Source: Rhodovulum kholense (GTDB lineage: Bacteria > Pseudomonadota > Alphaproteobacteria > Rhodobacterales > Rhodobacteraceae). From it: 64,000 nt of DNA. Location of the stretch: assembly GCF_003053725.1 (NCBI RefSeq), contig NZ_QAYC01000010.1, forward strand, positions 62,001 through 126,000, given 5' to 3'. The translations under genes were made by a program, and so were the position numbers. Of the stretch, positions 25,281-33,797 are shown piece after piece. The notes under the pieces are model-generated. The model worked only from the letters and a program-made list of their open reading frames with translations. It was not told the origin of the DNA and ran no database searches. Positions within the stretch are counted from its first letter, which is position 1. Each line of letters begins with the position of its first letter.

Positions 25281-26741
25281 GTGGGCAATCCCCAACATCT
25301 GGAGTGGCTGCTGGAAGGCGTTGAGGCCTGGAACGCGCGGCGGAGGAGGCAGGGTTTTGCGCCAGATTTGAGCGGCATGGATGTCCGGGAAGCTTTCGAG
25401 AAGGCAGGAAAACTCGCGAACAATAGCATTGATCTTACGAGAGCGGATCTTCGGCAAGCAGATTTTCGGAAAGCAACTCTCAAAGGGGCCAATCTCAAAC
25501 GAGCGGACTTGTGGGGCGCGGACTTCTCTGGCGCGGACCTCGAAGCAGCAAACCTGGAGAACCTAGATCTCCTCGGGTCCAATTTCAGTTGGGCAAAACT
25601 TAAGAACGCAAAACTCGTAGCCGCCAACTTTACTTTTGCTATTCTGGACGGGGCAGATCTCGAAGGGGCATGTCTGCGGCAAACGATCTTGGACGCGGCT
25701 GAACTAGATCAGACAAACTTCACGAAAACTGTTTTCGAGGCCACTAGAATACGGACAGTATTTGTTCGGCCGCGTGAAGAAGAATCCAGCCGCCCCGAAT
25801 ACACAGATATGTCTTTATCCTTCGGACTTACGCAAGCTCAGATTGAAGGAATATGGGGAGATACTGGCACGATTCTGCCCGAGCGGCTGCACTATCCGGC
25901 GCATTGGCCTGATCCGAAACCGCCGCAGGTGTCCATCGACGGGAACGCGCCGCCGCCCCTCCCCGCAGGCACTGCACCCAGCGATATCGAAGAACAGGAC
26001 GGGCGGCTGGTTCTGGTGAATATCTCCCCGCCGCCCCGGAGCGATCTGGAAACGATCCATGGCGATCTGCGCGAGGACCTGGCCGCGCTGCTGTCGAGTG
26101 GCGCTTTCGACAACATTTCCAGAGGCCTCGGAACCGCCTTGTCGCGCTATGCCGGGATCGTCGATTGCGCCTATGCCGATCTCGATCAGATCCGGTTCGG
26201 CGTTCAAACCAAGGCCCTGAGACTGAAACTCGACGCCTCCCGGCAAGACCTTTCGGAGGCCGCGCCGGAGAAGACCGGCGATCTGGACGCTGCCCTGTTG
26301 TCGGCGGAACTGATCGCCGCCCGACTGCCGGACTGGCAGGCGTTTCTCAAGGAAACCGCCGAAGACAGGGCACCGGTGGCCGCGCATGAAGACGAGATCG
26401 CGGAGGCCATCGAGGGCGCGGCCGAGCGGATGAAGGAGGACCCCACACATTTTGCCCCGGCTCTGCCGGAGCGGCTGTCGGAATACGTGAACACGGCCAC
26501 CATCGAAGGCTACCTTGCTGCGACGACGCTTCTGAACGATCTGACCTTCGTCACCATGACCGAACTGAGGCGACTGGTCCGGGACACCGGCAGTGAGGCT
26601 CGCGAGCTGGCGATCAAGGGACTGGCCCTCGGCGTGGTCACGGGGCTTGGGGCCACCCTGAGCAAGCTGGCCGGAATTCTGCCCGCCGAATTCGACTGGA
26701 TCCTGCCCTGGCTGAGGTACATTCCGACGCTGTTCGGGTAA
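25281..26741 (+). CDS. Pentapeptide-repeat protein with uncharacterised C-terminal domain
   Basis: A 486-residue protein. Residues about 50-152 are tandem A(D/N)LxX pentapeptides (for example ADLRQADFRKATLKGANLKR), which fold as a right-handed quadrilateral helix. A Pro-rich linker follows (PPPLPAGTAPS), then about 230 residues of mostly helical sequence I do not recognise, ending in hydrophobic stretches (LALGVVTGLGATLSKLAGIL and FDWILPWLRYIPTLFG) that may insert in a membrane. The start is GTG at 25281 with an ideal GGAGGAG site eight bases before. The first 600 bases are visibly richer in A and T than neighbouring genes, which suggests horizontal acquisition. Function is unknown. Confidence 0.85.
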   Translation: MGNPQHLEWLLEGVEAWNARRRRQGFAPDLSGMDVREAFEKAGKLANNSIDLTRADLRQADFRKATLKGANLKRADLWGADFSGADLEAANLENLDLLGSNFSWAKLKNAKLVAANFTFAILDGADLEGACLRQTILDAAELDQTNFTKTVFEATRIRTVFVRPREEESSRPEYTDMSLSFGLTQAQIEGIWGDTGTILPERLHYPAHWPDPKPPQVSIDGNAPPPLPAGTAPSDIEEQDGRLVLVNISPPPRSDLETIHGDLREDLAALLSSGAFDNISRGLGTALSRYAGIVDCAYADLDQIRFGVQTKALRLKLDASRQDLSEAAPEKTGDLDAALLSAELIAARLPDWQAFLKETAEDRAPVAAHEDEIAEAIEGAAERMKEDPTHFAPALPERLSEYVNTATIEGYLAATTLLNDLTFVTMTELRRLVRDTGSEARELAIKGLALGVVTGLGATLSKLAGILPAEFDWILPWLRYIPTLFG

Positions 26742-26777
26742 TGGACAGTGCCACCCCGCTCGCTTATATCCGCGGCC

Positions 26778-28388
26778 ATGCTGGATGCCCCGCCGAACCG
26801 CCCCGCCCTGCCGCCGGAAATTGCCCGGAGGCGCACCTTTGCCATCATCTCGCACCCCGATGCGGGCAAGACCACGCTGACCGAGAAGTTCCTGCTGTAT
26901 GGCGGTGCGATCCAGATGGCCGGACAGGTGCGGGCCAAGGGCGAGGCGCGGCGGACGCGGTCGGACTTCATGAAGATGGAACAGGACCGGGGCATTTCCG
27001 TCTCGGCCTCGGCGATGTCCTTTGACTATCGCGAGTTCCGCTTCAATCTGGTCGACACCCCCGGCCACAGCGACTTTTCCGAGGATACCTATCGCACCCT
27101 GACCGCGGTCGACGCGGCGGTGATGGTGATCGACGGCGCCAAGGGTGTGGAAAGCCAGACCCGGAAGCTGTTCGAGGTCTGCCGGCTGCGCGATCTGCCG
27201 ATCCTGACCTTCTGCAACAAGATGGACCGCGAAAGCCGCGACACCTTCGAGATCATCGACGAGATCCAGGAGATGCTGGCGATCCATGTGACGCCCGCTT
27301 CCTGGCCGATCGGGGTCGGGCGCGAGTTTCTGGGCTGCTACGACATGCTCAGGAACCGGCTCGAGCTGATGGACCGGGCCGACCGCAACAAGGTGGCCGA
27401 GTCGATCAAGATCGAGGGGCTCGACGATCCGAAACTGGCCGAGCATGTGCCGCAGGATCTGCGCGAGAAGCTGATCGAAGAGGTCGAGATGGCGAAGGAG
27501 CTTTTGCCCGCGCTCGACCCGCAGGCGGTGCTGGAAGGGCATATGACGCCGATCTGGTTCGGCTCGGCGATCAACTCGTTCGGGGTGAAGGAGCTGATGG
27601 ACGGCATCGCCACCTATGGCCCCGAGCCGCAGATCCAGGCGGCCGAACCGCGCCAGATCGCGCCCGAGGAACCGACCGTCGCGGGCTTCGTCTTCAAGGT
27701 GCAGGCCAACATGGACCCCAAGCACCGCGACCGGGTGGCCTTCGTGCGTCTCGCCTCGGGCCATTTCCAGCGCGGCATGAAGCTGACCCATGTGCGCTCG
27801 AAAAAGCCGATCACGGTGTCGAGCCCGGTGCTGTTTCTGGCGGCCGACCGCGAACTGGCCGAAGAGGCCTGGGCGGGCGACATCATCGGCATCCCGAACC
27901 ACGGGCAATTGCGCATCGGCGACACGCTGACCGAGGGCGAGGCGCTGAAGGTCACGGGCATTCCTTCGTTTGCGCCGGAGCTGCTGAAGAACTGCCGCGC
28001 GGGCGACCCGATGAAGGCCAAGCATCTCGACAAGGCCCTGATGCAGTTCGCCGAGGAGGGCGCGGCCAAGGTCTTCAAGCCGATGGTGGGCGCGGGCTTC
28101 ATCGTGGGCGTCGTGGGCGCGCTGCAATTCGAGGTGCTGGCCAGCCGGATCGAACAGGAATACGGCCTGCCGGTGCGCTTCGAGCCCTCGCAATTCACCT
28201 CGGCCCGCTGGGTCCATGGCGAGAAGACGGCGGTCGAGAGCTTCGTTCAGAAGAACAAGCAGCACATGGCGACCGACAATGACGGCGACGTGGTCTACAT
28301 GACCCGGCTGCAATGGGACATCGACCGCGTGGTCCGCGACCATCCCGAACTGACGCTGTCGGCAACCAAGGAAATGCAGACCAACTGA
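26778..28388 (+). CDS. prfC: Peptide chain release factor 3
   Basis: A 536-residue translational GTPase that recycles RF1/RF2 from the ribosome after termination. G1 is SHPDAGKTT, switch/G3 is DTPGHSDFSEDTYRTL, G4 NKMD. The C-terminal part (GFIVGVVGALQFEVLASRIEQEYGLPVRFEPS) is specific for RF3 rather than EF-G. The ATG at 26778 gives the usual N-terminal length; a GTG at 26748 would overlap the region just after the pentapeptide gene. A strong terminator follows. Confidence 0.96.
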   Translation: MLDAPPNRPALPPEIARRRTFAIISHPDAGKTTLTEKFLLYGGAIQMAGQVRAKGEARRTRSDFMKMEQDRGISVSASAMSFDYREFRFNLVDTPGHSDFSEDTYRTLTAVDAAVMVIDGAKGVESQTRKLFEVCRLRDLPILTFCNKMDRESRDTFEIIDEIQEMLAIHVTPASWPIGVGREFLGCYDMLRNRLELMDRADRNKVAESIKIEGLDDPKLAEHVPQDLREKLIEEVEMAKELLPALDPQAVLEGHMTPIWFGSAINSFGVKELMDGIATYGPEPQIQAAEPRQIAPEEPTVAGFVFKVQANMDPKHRDRVAFVRLASGHFQRGMKLTHVRSKKPITVSSPVLFLAADRELAEEAWAGDIIGIPNHGQLRIGDTLTEGEALKVTGIPSFAPELLKNCRAGDPMKAKHLDKALMQFAEEGAAKVFKPMVGAGFIVGVVGALQFEVLASRIEQEYGLPVRFEPSQFTSARWVHGEKTAVESFVQKNKQHMATDNDGDVVYMTRLQWDIDRVVRDHPELTLSATKEMQTN

Positions 28389-28396
28389 TCGCGAGG

Positions 28397-28422
28397 CGGC
28401 GGGCCCCGAGGCCCGCCGTTTT
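28397..28422 (+). terminator. Rho-independent terminator of prfC
   Basis: CGGCGGGC (28397-28404) pairs with GCCCGCCG (28411-28418) around a six-base loop and is followed by TTTT. It begins nine bases after the prfC stop, before the convergent dehydrogenase gene. Confidence 0.8.
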
Positions 28423-28429
28423 CCGGTCG

Positions 28430-29422
28430 TCAGGCGACGGCTTTTTCCGGCCCGGTGCCGGCATCGCGCATCGCGGACTGGATAAAGGCGATGCTTTCGG
28501 CCAGCTTCGCCGTTTCCCAGTCGTTCAGGCTGACCGGAAGCTGTTTCACGATCCCCTCGCGCCCCAGCACGCAGGGCATGCTGAGCGCCACGTCGCCGTC
28601 ATGGCCATACTGGCCGCGCAGGGTGGTGCAGGCGGGAAAGACGCTGCGTTCATCCAGCAGCACGGCGCGCGCCATCGTCACCGCCGACTGGGCGACACCC
28701 GCATTGGTCCAGCCCTTGCCGTTGAAGACGTCATAGGCGGCGCTGATGACCCGGGCCTTGACCGTCTCGGGGTCGCGGATGTCGTCCAGCGCCTCGAAAT
28801 GGCGGCCGAGATCTGCGAAGGGGATGCCCGCCACATTGACATGGCTCAGGACCGGGAAGGCGGTGCTGCCATGTTCGCCCATCATGAAGCCGGTGACCGA
28901 TTTCGGGTCGATCCCGCAGGCGTCGGCCACGACCTTCCGGAGCCGCGCTGAATCAAGCATCGTCCCCGTCCCGAAGACCCGCCCGCGCGGATAGCCGAAT
29001 TCGTTCTCGGCGATGTAGACCATGGTATCGAGCGGATTGGTGATCAGGATGACGATGGCCTCGGTCGTGTGCCTGACGATCCCCGCCATCACCTCGCGGA
29101 TGACCTTGCAATTGGTGGTGGTCAAGAGGGTGCGGTCGGGCTCGGCCTTGGGATCGTCGGGGTCGGGAATGACGCTTGGCCCCGCGGCCACAACAATCAC
29201 GTCGGCGTCGACGCATTGCTCGTAGCCGCCCGAGGTGACCTTGATATTGCTCATATAGGGCAAGGCCGTCGCCTGCGCCTGGTCGAGCGCCTCGCCGAAG
29301 GCCACGTTTTCGAGGATGTCGATGACGCCGATCTCGGCAAAAAGGCCGATCTTCATGGCATCGGCCAGGACATAGGACCCGACATGCCCTGCCCCGATGA
29401 CAACGAGCTTGTTGGTGTGCAT
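28430..29422 (-). CDS. Lactate/malate dehydrogenase family protein (L-2-hydroxyacid dehydrogenase)
   Basis: A 330-residue NAD-dependent enzyme of the LDH/MDH family. The Rossmann motif is GAGHVGSYV, the substrate Arg/His elements are in GTGTMLDSARLRK and MMGEHGST with the catalytic His. The active-site loop (GPSVIPDPDDPKAEPDRT) is longer than in standard lactate or malate dehydrogenase and recalls L-2-hydroxyisocaproate dehydrogenases, so the substrate may be a branched 2-oxo acid. An AAGGAGAAG ribosome site supports the ATG at 29422. It is a single gene. Confidence 0.85.
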   Translation of the reverse strand: MHTNKLVVIGAGHVGSYVLADAMKIGLFAEIGVIDILENVAFGEALDQAQATALPYMSNIKVTSGGYEQCVDADVIVVAAGPSVIPDPDDPKAEPDRTLLTTTNCKVIREVMAGIVRHTTEAIVILITNPLDTMVYIAENEFGYPRGRVFGTGTMLDSARLRKVVADACGIDPKSVTGFMMGEHGSTAFPVLSHVNVAGIPFADLGRHFEALDDIRDPETVKARVISAAYDVFNGKGWTNAGVAQSAVTMARAVLLDERSVFPACTTLRGQYGHDGDVALSMPCVLGREGIVKQLPVSLNDWETAKLAESIAFIQSAMRDAGTGPEKAVA

Positions 29423-29738
29423 TCTCTTCTCCTTGCATCTTCCAGACGGCCGCCGGACAGCCCCGCTGGCGCCGCCCGGGGGCCGCTCTCGCGCCGGGCG
29501 GCCGCAGCACCCGCATCGCTTGGGTCGCAGACCGCAACCGGCCGCGGCGCCGGGCGCCAGAGTCTCGCGCGAAAGCTGAGCCGAGCTAGATCACCTTTCG
29601 GCGGCAGCCGAAATGGCAAATGGCGCAAAAGCGCGCGAGCCAGGAAATCCCCCGATCCCGGCGCGCGTCCCCCGGCAAAAGAAAGGCGCGAGAGCCGCCG
29701 CCCCCCGCGCCTTCCCCATTGTCCGGTTTGTCGGGCGA
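29423..29738. other. 316-base intergenic region between the dehydrogenase and esterase genes
   Basis: No credible gene was found here. It holds the dehydrogenase ribosome site at its left end, a perfect stem-loop TTTCGGC-GGCA-GCCGAAA at 29596-29613, and the esterase terminator at 29683-29713. The rest is GC-rich with several short self-complementary runs (around 29470-29500). No convincing promoter hexamers could be chosen on the minus strand. Confidence 0.6.
29683..29713 (-). terminator. Rho-independent terminator of the phytase-like gene
   Basis: On the minus strand AAGGCGCG pairs with CGCGCCTT across a 15-base loop and is followed by TCTTTTG. It begins about 25 bases after the esterase stop codon. 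Confidence 0.65.
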
Positions 29739-31094
29739 TTACTTCGCCGACAGCAGCTCCGGCACGCTCAGCAGCATCACCTCGTTATCGGCGGCGGCGT
29801 CGAGCTTGCGGCCCGACGAGAACGGCAGGTTGTTGTCGTTGGCGACCAGGATATGGGTGTCGTCGACCCGCATCACGTCCTCGATGGTGAAGAACGGGAA
29901 GGTGAACTTGCCCGTCAGATCGCGTGCCGCATCGGTGTCAAGCCGGGCCACCCCGTCGGGATCGGCGATGTCCATCAGGTCGATATGGCCGATCCGGCGG
30001 ACGAACCCGTCGGCATCCACATCCGACGTGTCGATCAGCACGATCCACTTGTGCAGCGCGGGTTCCGGGAAGCAGTCGGCGGCTGGCGCGCCGTCGCATT
30101 TCAGGCTGGGATCGCCCTCGCCGTTGTCGCGCTCGATCACCAGCGCGTGGGTGTCGTCGATGAAGTTGAAATCGCCGATGGCCGTCGCGCCCTCGGCAAG
30201 GGCGAACTTGAACATCTCGCCGGTCCAGTCCTTCGATGCCGTATCGAAAGCCATCACCCGCAGGAAATCGCCCTCGGGCTTGCCGTCATCGCCGAGGATC
30301 GGTTTTTCGAGCATCGCCCAGAGCTTGGACGTGCCGGGCTGCAGGGCCATGCCCTCGTAGCCGCCCGAGCGCTGCGATTTCCAGTCGGTGCCGGGCACCG
30401 AGGTCGCGGACACGGCGGGGTTGTCGGCGCCTTTCAGTTCCTTGCCATCGGCCATGGTCGGGTAGACGCCCAGCACCACGCCGTCGAGCGAGACGTTCAG
30501 CAGGTAGGGGCCGAATTCCTCGCCGATCCAGAGCGAGCCGTCGACCAGCTGAAGGCTTTCGAGGTCGAAATCGGCGCCGGTCAGATAGCGGCCCTCGCTG
30601 CCCTCATAGGCGATGCGGAAGGGCACCCTGAAATCGGGATCGCGCAGGAAGACGGTTTCCTTCACGTCCACCTTGCCGGTCGCGAAATCGGGCGCGATGC
30701 GGTGGAAGAACAGCATCGCGTCGGGGCTGTTGGCCTTGGACCCGAAGCCGTTATCGGTCAGCGCATAGACCGACCCGTCCTCGGCGCGGTCCATCGCGAA
30801 ACCCGAAAAGCCCTGCAGCGGCTGGCCGATGAAGGGCAGCGCGATGCCGGTCGCGCGGTTGCCGTGCAGCTTGCCAGTGTCGCCCATCGCGCTCATCGGC
30901 ACCATGTTCCGCGCGGTCCCGGTGAACTTGCCCGAGATCCAGGCGTCGCGCGGCGCATCGGCGGGCGGCGCGACCATGGTCATCGCGGGCAGCACCGCGT
31001 GACCGGCCAGCGTTGCCGGAAAGGTCTCTTCGGCCAGCGCCGGCGCGGCGCAGGCGATGGCCGCGGCCGAAAGCAGGAACAGACTGTTTTTCAT
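29739..31094 (-). CDS. Exported esterase-like activity of phytase family protein
   Basis: A 451-residue secreted protein. The signal peptide (KNSLFLLSAAAIACAAPALA) puts it in the periplasm or outside. The rest matches the phytase-like esterase family, a beta-propeller type fold, with LTGADFDLESLQLVDGSLWIGEEFGPYLL, a segment GGYEGMALQP and ATAIGDFNFIDDTHALVIERDNGEGD. Such proteins are thought to act on phosphate esters, but enzymatic proof is sparse. The start MKNS at 31094 begins the signal peptide. A Pho-box-like sequence 74 bases upstream suggests phosphate-starvation control. Confidence 0.87.
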   Translation of the reverse strand: MKNSLFLLSAAAIACAAPALAEETFPATLAGHAVLPAMTMVAPPADAPRDAWISGKFTGTARNMVPMSAMGDTGKLHGNRATGIALPFIGQPLQGFSGFAMDRAEDGSVYALTDNGFGSKANSPDAMLFFHRIAPDFATGKVDVKETVFLRDPDFRVPFRIAYEGSEGRYLTGADFDLESLQLVDGSLWIGEEFGPYLLNVSLDGVVLGVYPTMADGKELKGADNPAVSATSVPGTDWKSQRSGGYEGMALQPGTSKLWAMLEKPILGDDGKPEGDFLRVMAFDTASKDWTGEMFKFALAEGATAIGDFNFIDDTHALVIERDNGEGDPSLKCDGAPAADCFPEPALHKWIVLIDTSDVDADGFVRRIGHIDLMDIADPDGVARLDTDAARDLTGKFTFPFFTIEDVMRVDDTHILVANDNNLPFSSGRKLDAAADNEVMLLSVPELLSAK

Positions 31095-31167
31095 CGTTGA
31101 TTCCCTATCTCGATGAGCGTGTGCCCGTTGCCCTACAGAGGCCCTGCAACAGCCGCGAATCCGCCCC

Positions 31168-31185
31168 GTGTCAGTTCCATGACAA
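31168..31185 (-). promoter_or_regulatory. Probable Pho box upstream of the phytase-like gene
   Basis: Read on the minus strand the sequence is TTGTCAT-GGAA-CTGACAC, two seven-base half-sites 11 bases apart, each with one mismatch to the PhoB consensus CTGTCAT-n4-CTGTCA(T/C). It lies 74 bases before the start of a gene whose family acts on phosphate esters. Confidence 0.6.
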
Positions 31186-31303
31186 GATCCCGGGCGCAGG
31201 TCCCGCCCCTTGAATTCGCGCGCCGCCGCCGCGACATGACAGCGAGACCCGTTTTCGTCCGCGCCGCCCGTCGGCCGTCCTCCGTTCACCCGACCGACCG
31301 CCG

Positions 31304-31894
31304 ATGAGTGCCCCAGACGACTGGATCATCTCGAGCCTTCTCGAAGACCTTGCGGCGCTGGCGCTGGCGAGCGACCGCGTCAGCGTGGCCGATCTGATCG
31401 AGACGCTGGGCGCGCGCGGCTTCGGGCCGCTGCTGGTGATGCTCTCGGCCTTCCTGATCCTGCCGGTCGGCATGCTGCCCGGCCTGCCCGGGGTGGTCGC
31501 GGTCTTCATGATCCTGATCGGCGGGCGAATGATCACCGGCAAGACCACGCTCTGGCTGCCCGGGCGGCTGCGTCGGGTGCATCTTTCGGGCCATGTGCTG
31601 GCGGTCTCGGTCGCACGGGCACAACCGGCCGCCCTGTGGCTGCGCCCGCTGCTGGCGCCGCGGCTTGTGACGTTTGTGGAAAGCGGTCTGGCCACCCGCC
31701 TGATCGCGCTGATCCTGATGGCGACGGGGGTTCTGATCTTCCTGCTGGGCTTCATCCCCGGCCTGCCCTTCGTGCTGTCACTGCATGTGCTGATGCTGGG
31801 GCTTGCGATGTCGACCCGCGACGGGCTGGTCGCGTTCCTGGCCTATTGCATGCTCTTGCCGGAAATCGTCTTCATCTGGCGGGTCTTCACCTGA
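31304..31894 (+). CDS. ExoD family membrane protein
   Basis: A 196-residue inner-membrane protein of the ExoD family, with about four hydrophobic segments. The conserved centre GFGPLLVMLSAFLILPVGMLPGLPG and the C-terminal LGFIPGLPFVLSLHVLMLGL are characteristic. In Sinorhizobium ExoD affects exopolysaccharide production and alkaline tolerance; the molecular role is unknown. It is divergent from the phytase-like gene and its ribosome site is weak, so another start is possible. Confidence 0.85.
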   Translation: MSAPDDWIISSLLEDLAALALASDRVSVADLIETLGARGFGPLLVMLSAFLILPVGMLPGLPGVVAVFMILIGGRMITGKTTLWLPGRLRRVHLSGHVLAVSVARAQPAALWLRPLLAPRLVTFVESGLATRLIALILMATGVLIFLLGFIPGLPFVLSLHVLMLGLAMSTRDGLVAFLAYCMLLPEIVFIWRVFT

Positions 31895-31932
31895 CCCATG
31901 ACACCTCAGGCGCGCGCACACGGGCGTTCAAC

Positions 31933-31961
31933 TTGACGAAAGCGCGAGTTTGCTCTATCGA
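31933..31961 (+). promoter_or_regulatory. Candidate sigma-70 promoter of the RhlE-type helicase gene
   Basis: TTGACG (31933-31938) and TATCGA (31956-31961) are separated by exactly 17 bases. Transcription would start near 31968, leaving a leader of about 85 bases before the ATG at 32053, as is common for cold-responsive helicase genes. Confidence 0.5.
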
Positions 31962-32052
31962 GCCGCGAATGAGGATCTGACTGGCAATACGGCCGGTCTA
32001 GGCCGCGTGCGACAGGTGCGGCCATGATGCTGCAACTGAGCCAAGGACTTAC

Positions 32053-33600
32053 ATGACGACTTTTGCTGAACTGGGGCTCGACCCCAAGGTTCTTTCCGCC
32101 GTTTCCGACGCGGGCTACACCGCGCCGACCCCGATCCAGGCCGGGGCCATCCCCCCTGCGCTTGAAGGTCGCGACGTTCTGGGCATCGCCCAGACCGGCA
32201 CCGGCAAGACGGCCAGCTTCGTTCTGCCGATGATCACCCTGCTCGGCCGCGGCCGGGCCCGGGCGCGGATGCCGCGCAGCCTGGTGCTGGCGCCGACCCG
32301 CGAACTGGCCGCCCAGGTCGCCGAGAACTTCGACACCTATGCCAAGAAGACCAAGCTGTCGAAGGCGCTTCTGATCGGCGGTGTCAGCTTCAAGGAACAG
32401 GACGCGCTGATCGACAAGGGCGTCGACGTGCTGATCGCGACGCCCGGCCGCTTGCTGGACCATTTCGAGCGCGGCAAGCTGCTGCTGACCGGCGTCCAGA
32501 TCATGGTAGTGGACGAGGCCGACCGGATGCTCGACATGGGCTTCATCCCGGATATCGAGCGGATCTTCCAGCTGACCCCCTTCACCCGGCAGACGCTGTT
32601 CTTCTCGGCCACCATGGCGCCCGAGATCGAGCGTGTGACCAACACCTTCCTCTCGGCCCCGGCCAAGATCGAGGTCGCCCGCCGCGCCAGTGCCGCCGAA
32701 AGCATCGAACAGGCCGTGATCTGCTATACCGCCTCGCGCAAGGACCGGCAGGCCAAGGAAAAGCGCGAGCTGCTGCGCGCGCTGATCGACCGCGAGGGCG
32801 AGGGCTGCAAGAACGCCATCATCTTCTGCAACCGCAAGACCGAGGTCGACATCGTCGCCAAGTCGCTCAAGACCCATGGTTATGACGCGGCCCCGATCCA
32901 TGGCGATCTGGACCAGTCGCAGCGGACCCGGACGCTGGAATCCTTCCGCGAAGGCAAGCTGCGGTTCCTGATCGCCTCGGACGTCGCCGCGCGCGGTCTG
33001 GACGTGCCCGCGGTCAGCCATGTGTTCAACTACGACGTGCCCTCCCATGCCGAGGATTACGTGCACCGGATCGGCCGCACCGGCCGCGCGGGCCGCGAGG
33101 GCAAGGCGCTGACCATCTGCGTGCCCCATGACGAGAAATGGCTGACTGCCATCGAGGATCTGGTCGAAAAGCAGATCCCCCGCGTCGACAGCCCGCTGAA
33201 AGGCGGCAGCGACGATCGCGGCAAGCGCGGCCGTCATGCCGACGAGGCCGGCGCCTCGGCGCCGGAGCGGACCGAAGAGCGCAGCAGCGCCCGGCCCCAG
33301 CGCGGCGACCGCCGGGAGCGGAACAGCGACAGGGGGGCCGAGCGACAGCCCGACAGGACCGCCGACCGGCATGGCGAGGACCGCAACTCTCATACCCACG
33401 AGCGGTCGGACAGCCACGACCGCAACAGGCAGGGCCGGAGCGGCGCCAACAACCGGCGCGGCGGCCGCGACCGCGGCTATCGGGACGAACCCGTGGTGGG
33501 GATGGGCGATCACATGCCCGCCTTCCTGCTGCGGTCGTTCAAGCCGAAAAGCGAACCCGAACCGGTGACCGAGGATCAGGTGGAAGAGAGCGCCGAATAA
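32053..33600 (+). CDS. rhlE: DEAD-box RNA helicase, RhlE type
   Basis: A 515-residue ATP-dependent RNA helicase. Motifs in order: Q motif PTPIQAGAIP, motif I AQTGTGKT (about 46-53), Ia PTRELAAQ, II DEAD (about 154), III SAT, and VI HRIGRTGRAG. The last 140 residues are disordered and rich in Arg, Gly, Asp and His (repeats of ER, RD, NRRGGRDRGY), an RNA-binding tail typical of RhlE homologues and of proteins that form condensates. It probably helps RNA decay and ribosome assembly, especially in the cold. A clear terminator follows. RNase J is encoded convergently next to it. Confidence 0.92.
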   Translation: MTTFAELGLDPKVLSAVSDAGYTAPTPIQAGAIPPALEGRDVLGIAQTGTGKTASFVLPMITLLGRGRARARMPRSLVLAPTRELAAQVAENFDTYAKKTKLSKALLIGGVSFKEQDALIDKGVDVLIATPGRLLDHFERGKLLLTGVQIMVVDEADRMLDMGFIPDIERIFQLTPFTRQTLFFSATMAPEIERVTNTFLSAPAKIEVARRASAAESIEQAVICYTASRKDRQAKEKRELLRALIDREGEGCKNAIIFCNRKTEVDIVAKSLKTHGYDAAPIHGDLDQSQRTRTLESFREGKLRFLIASDVAARGLDVPAVSHVFNYDVPSHAEDYVHRIGRTGRAGREGKALTICVPHDEKWLTAIEDLVEKQIPRVDSPLKGGSDDRGKRGRHADEAGASAPERTEERSSARPQRGDRRERNSDRGAERQPDRTADRHGEDRNSHTHERSDSHDRNRQGRSGANNRRGGRDRGYRDEPVVGMGDHMPAFLLRSFKPKSEPEPVTEDQVEESAE

Positions 33601-33637
33601 GCGCCCCCGCACCTGCTGGCACAACGAGACATGACGA

Positions 33638-33663
33638 AAAAGGCGCCCCGTCGGGCGCCTTTT
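33638..33663. terminator. Bidirectional rho-independent terminator between rhlE and rnj
   Basis: AAAAGGCGCCC (33638-33648) and GGGCGCCTTTT (33653-33663) form an eleven-base perfect stem with a CGTC loop. It has a T-run on both strands, so it can end both rhlE and the convergent nuo-birA-coaX-rnj transcript. Confidence 0.85.
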
Positions 33664-33689
33664 CATTTCCTGTCGCGTGCTGGCGCTAA

Positions 33690-33797
33690 GGCCGGGGCCC
33701 CGGCCCCTGATCTCAGGCCCCAGACTGAGGCTCGAGACCGGGACTTGGGGCCGGGGCTTGAAACCGGGCCCGGGGCTCAGGCGCTCAGGCGCTCAGG
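33690..33797. repeat. Low-complexity G/C-rich repeats before the rnj stop
   Basis: This gap contains a perfect 16-base palindrome GGCCGGGGCCCCGGCC at 33690-33705, several CGGGGC/GGGCCC words and three direct copies of GCTCAGGC just around the rnj stop. It looks like slippage-prone filler; no gene is supported. Confidence 0.5.

Noticed and set aside
25815-28343. Long open frame (842 codons) on the minus strand opposite prfC and the pentapeptide gene
   Set aside because: It crosses two genes in antisense, and its composition changes with them; no homology seen.
29423-29738. Possible RNA gene in the 316-base gap
   Set aside because: No tRNA-like arm sequences or other known RNA motif; the structured parts are explained by a terminator and one small hairpin.
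33690-33797. Possible CRISPR-like or iteron array
   Set aside because: Repeat units are short, irregular and lack spacers of uniform size.
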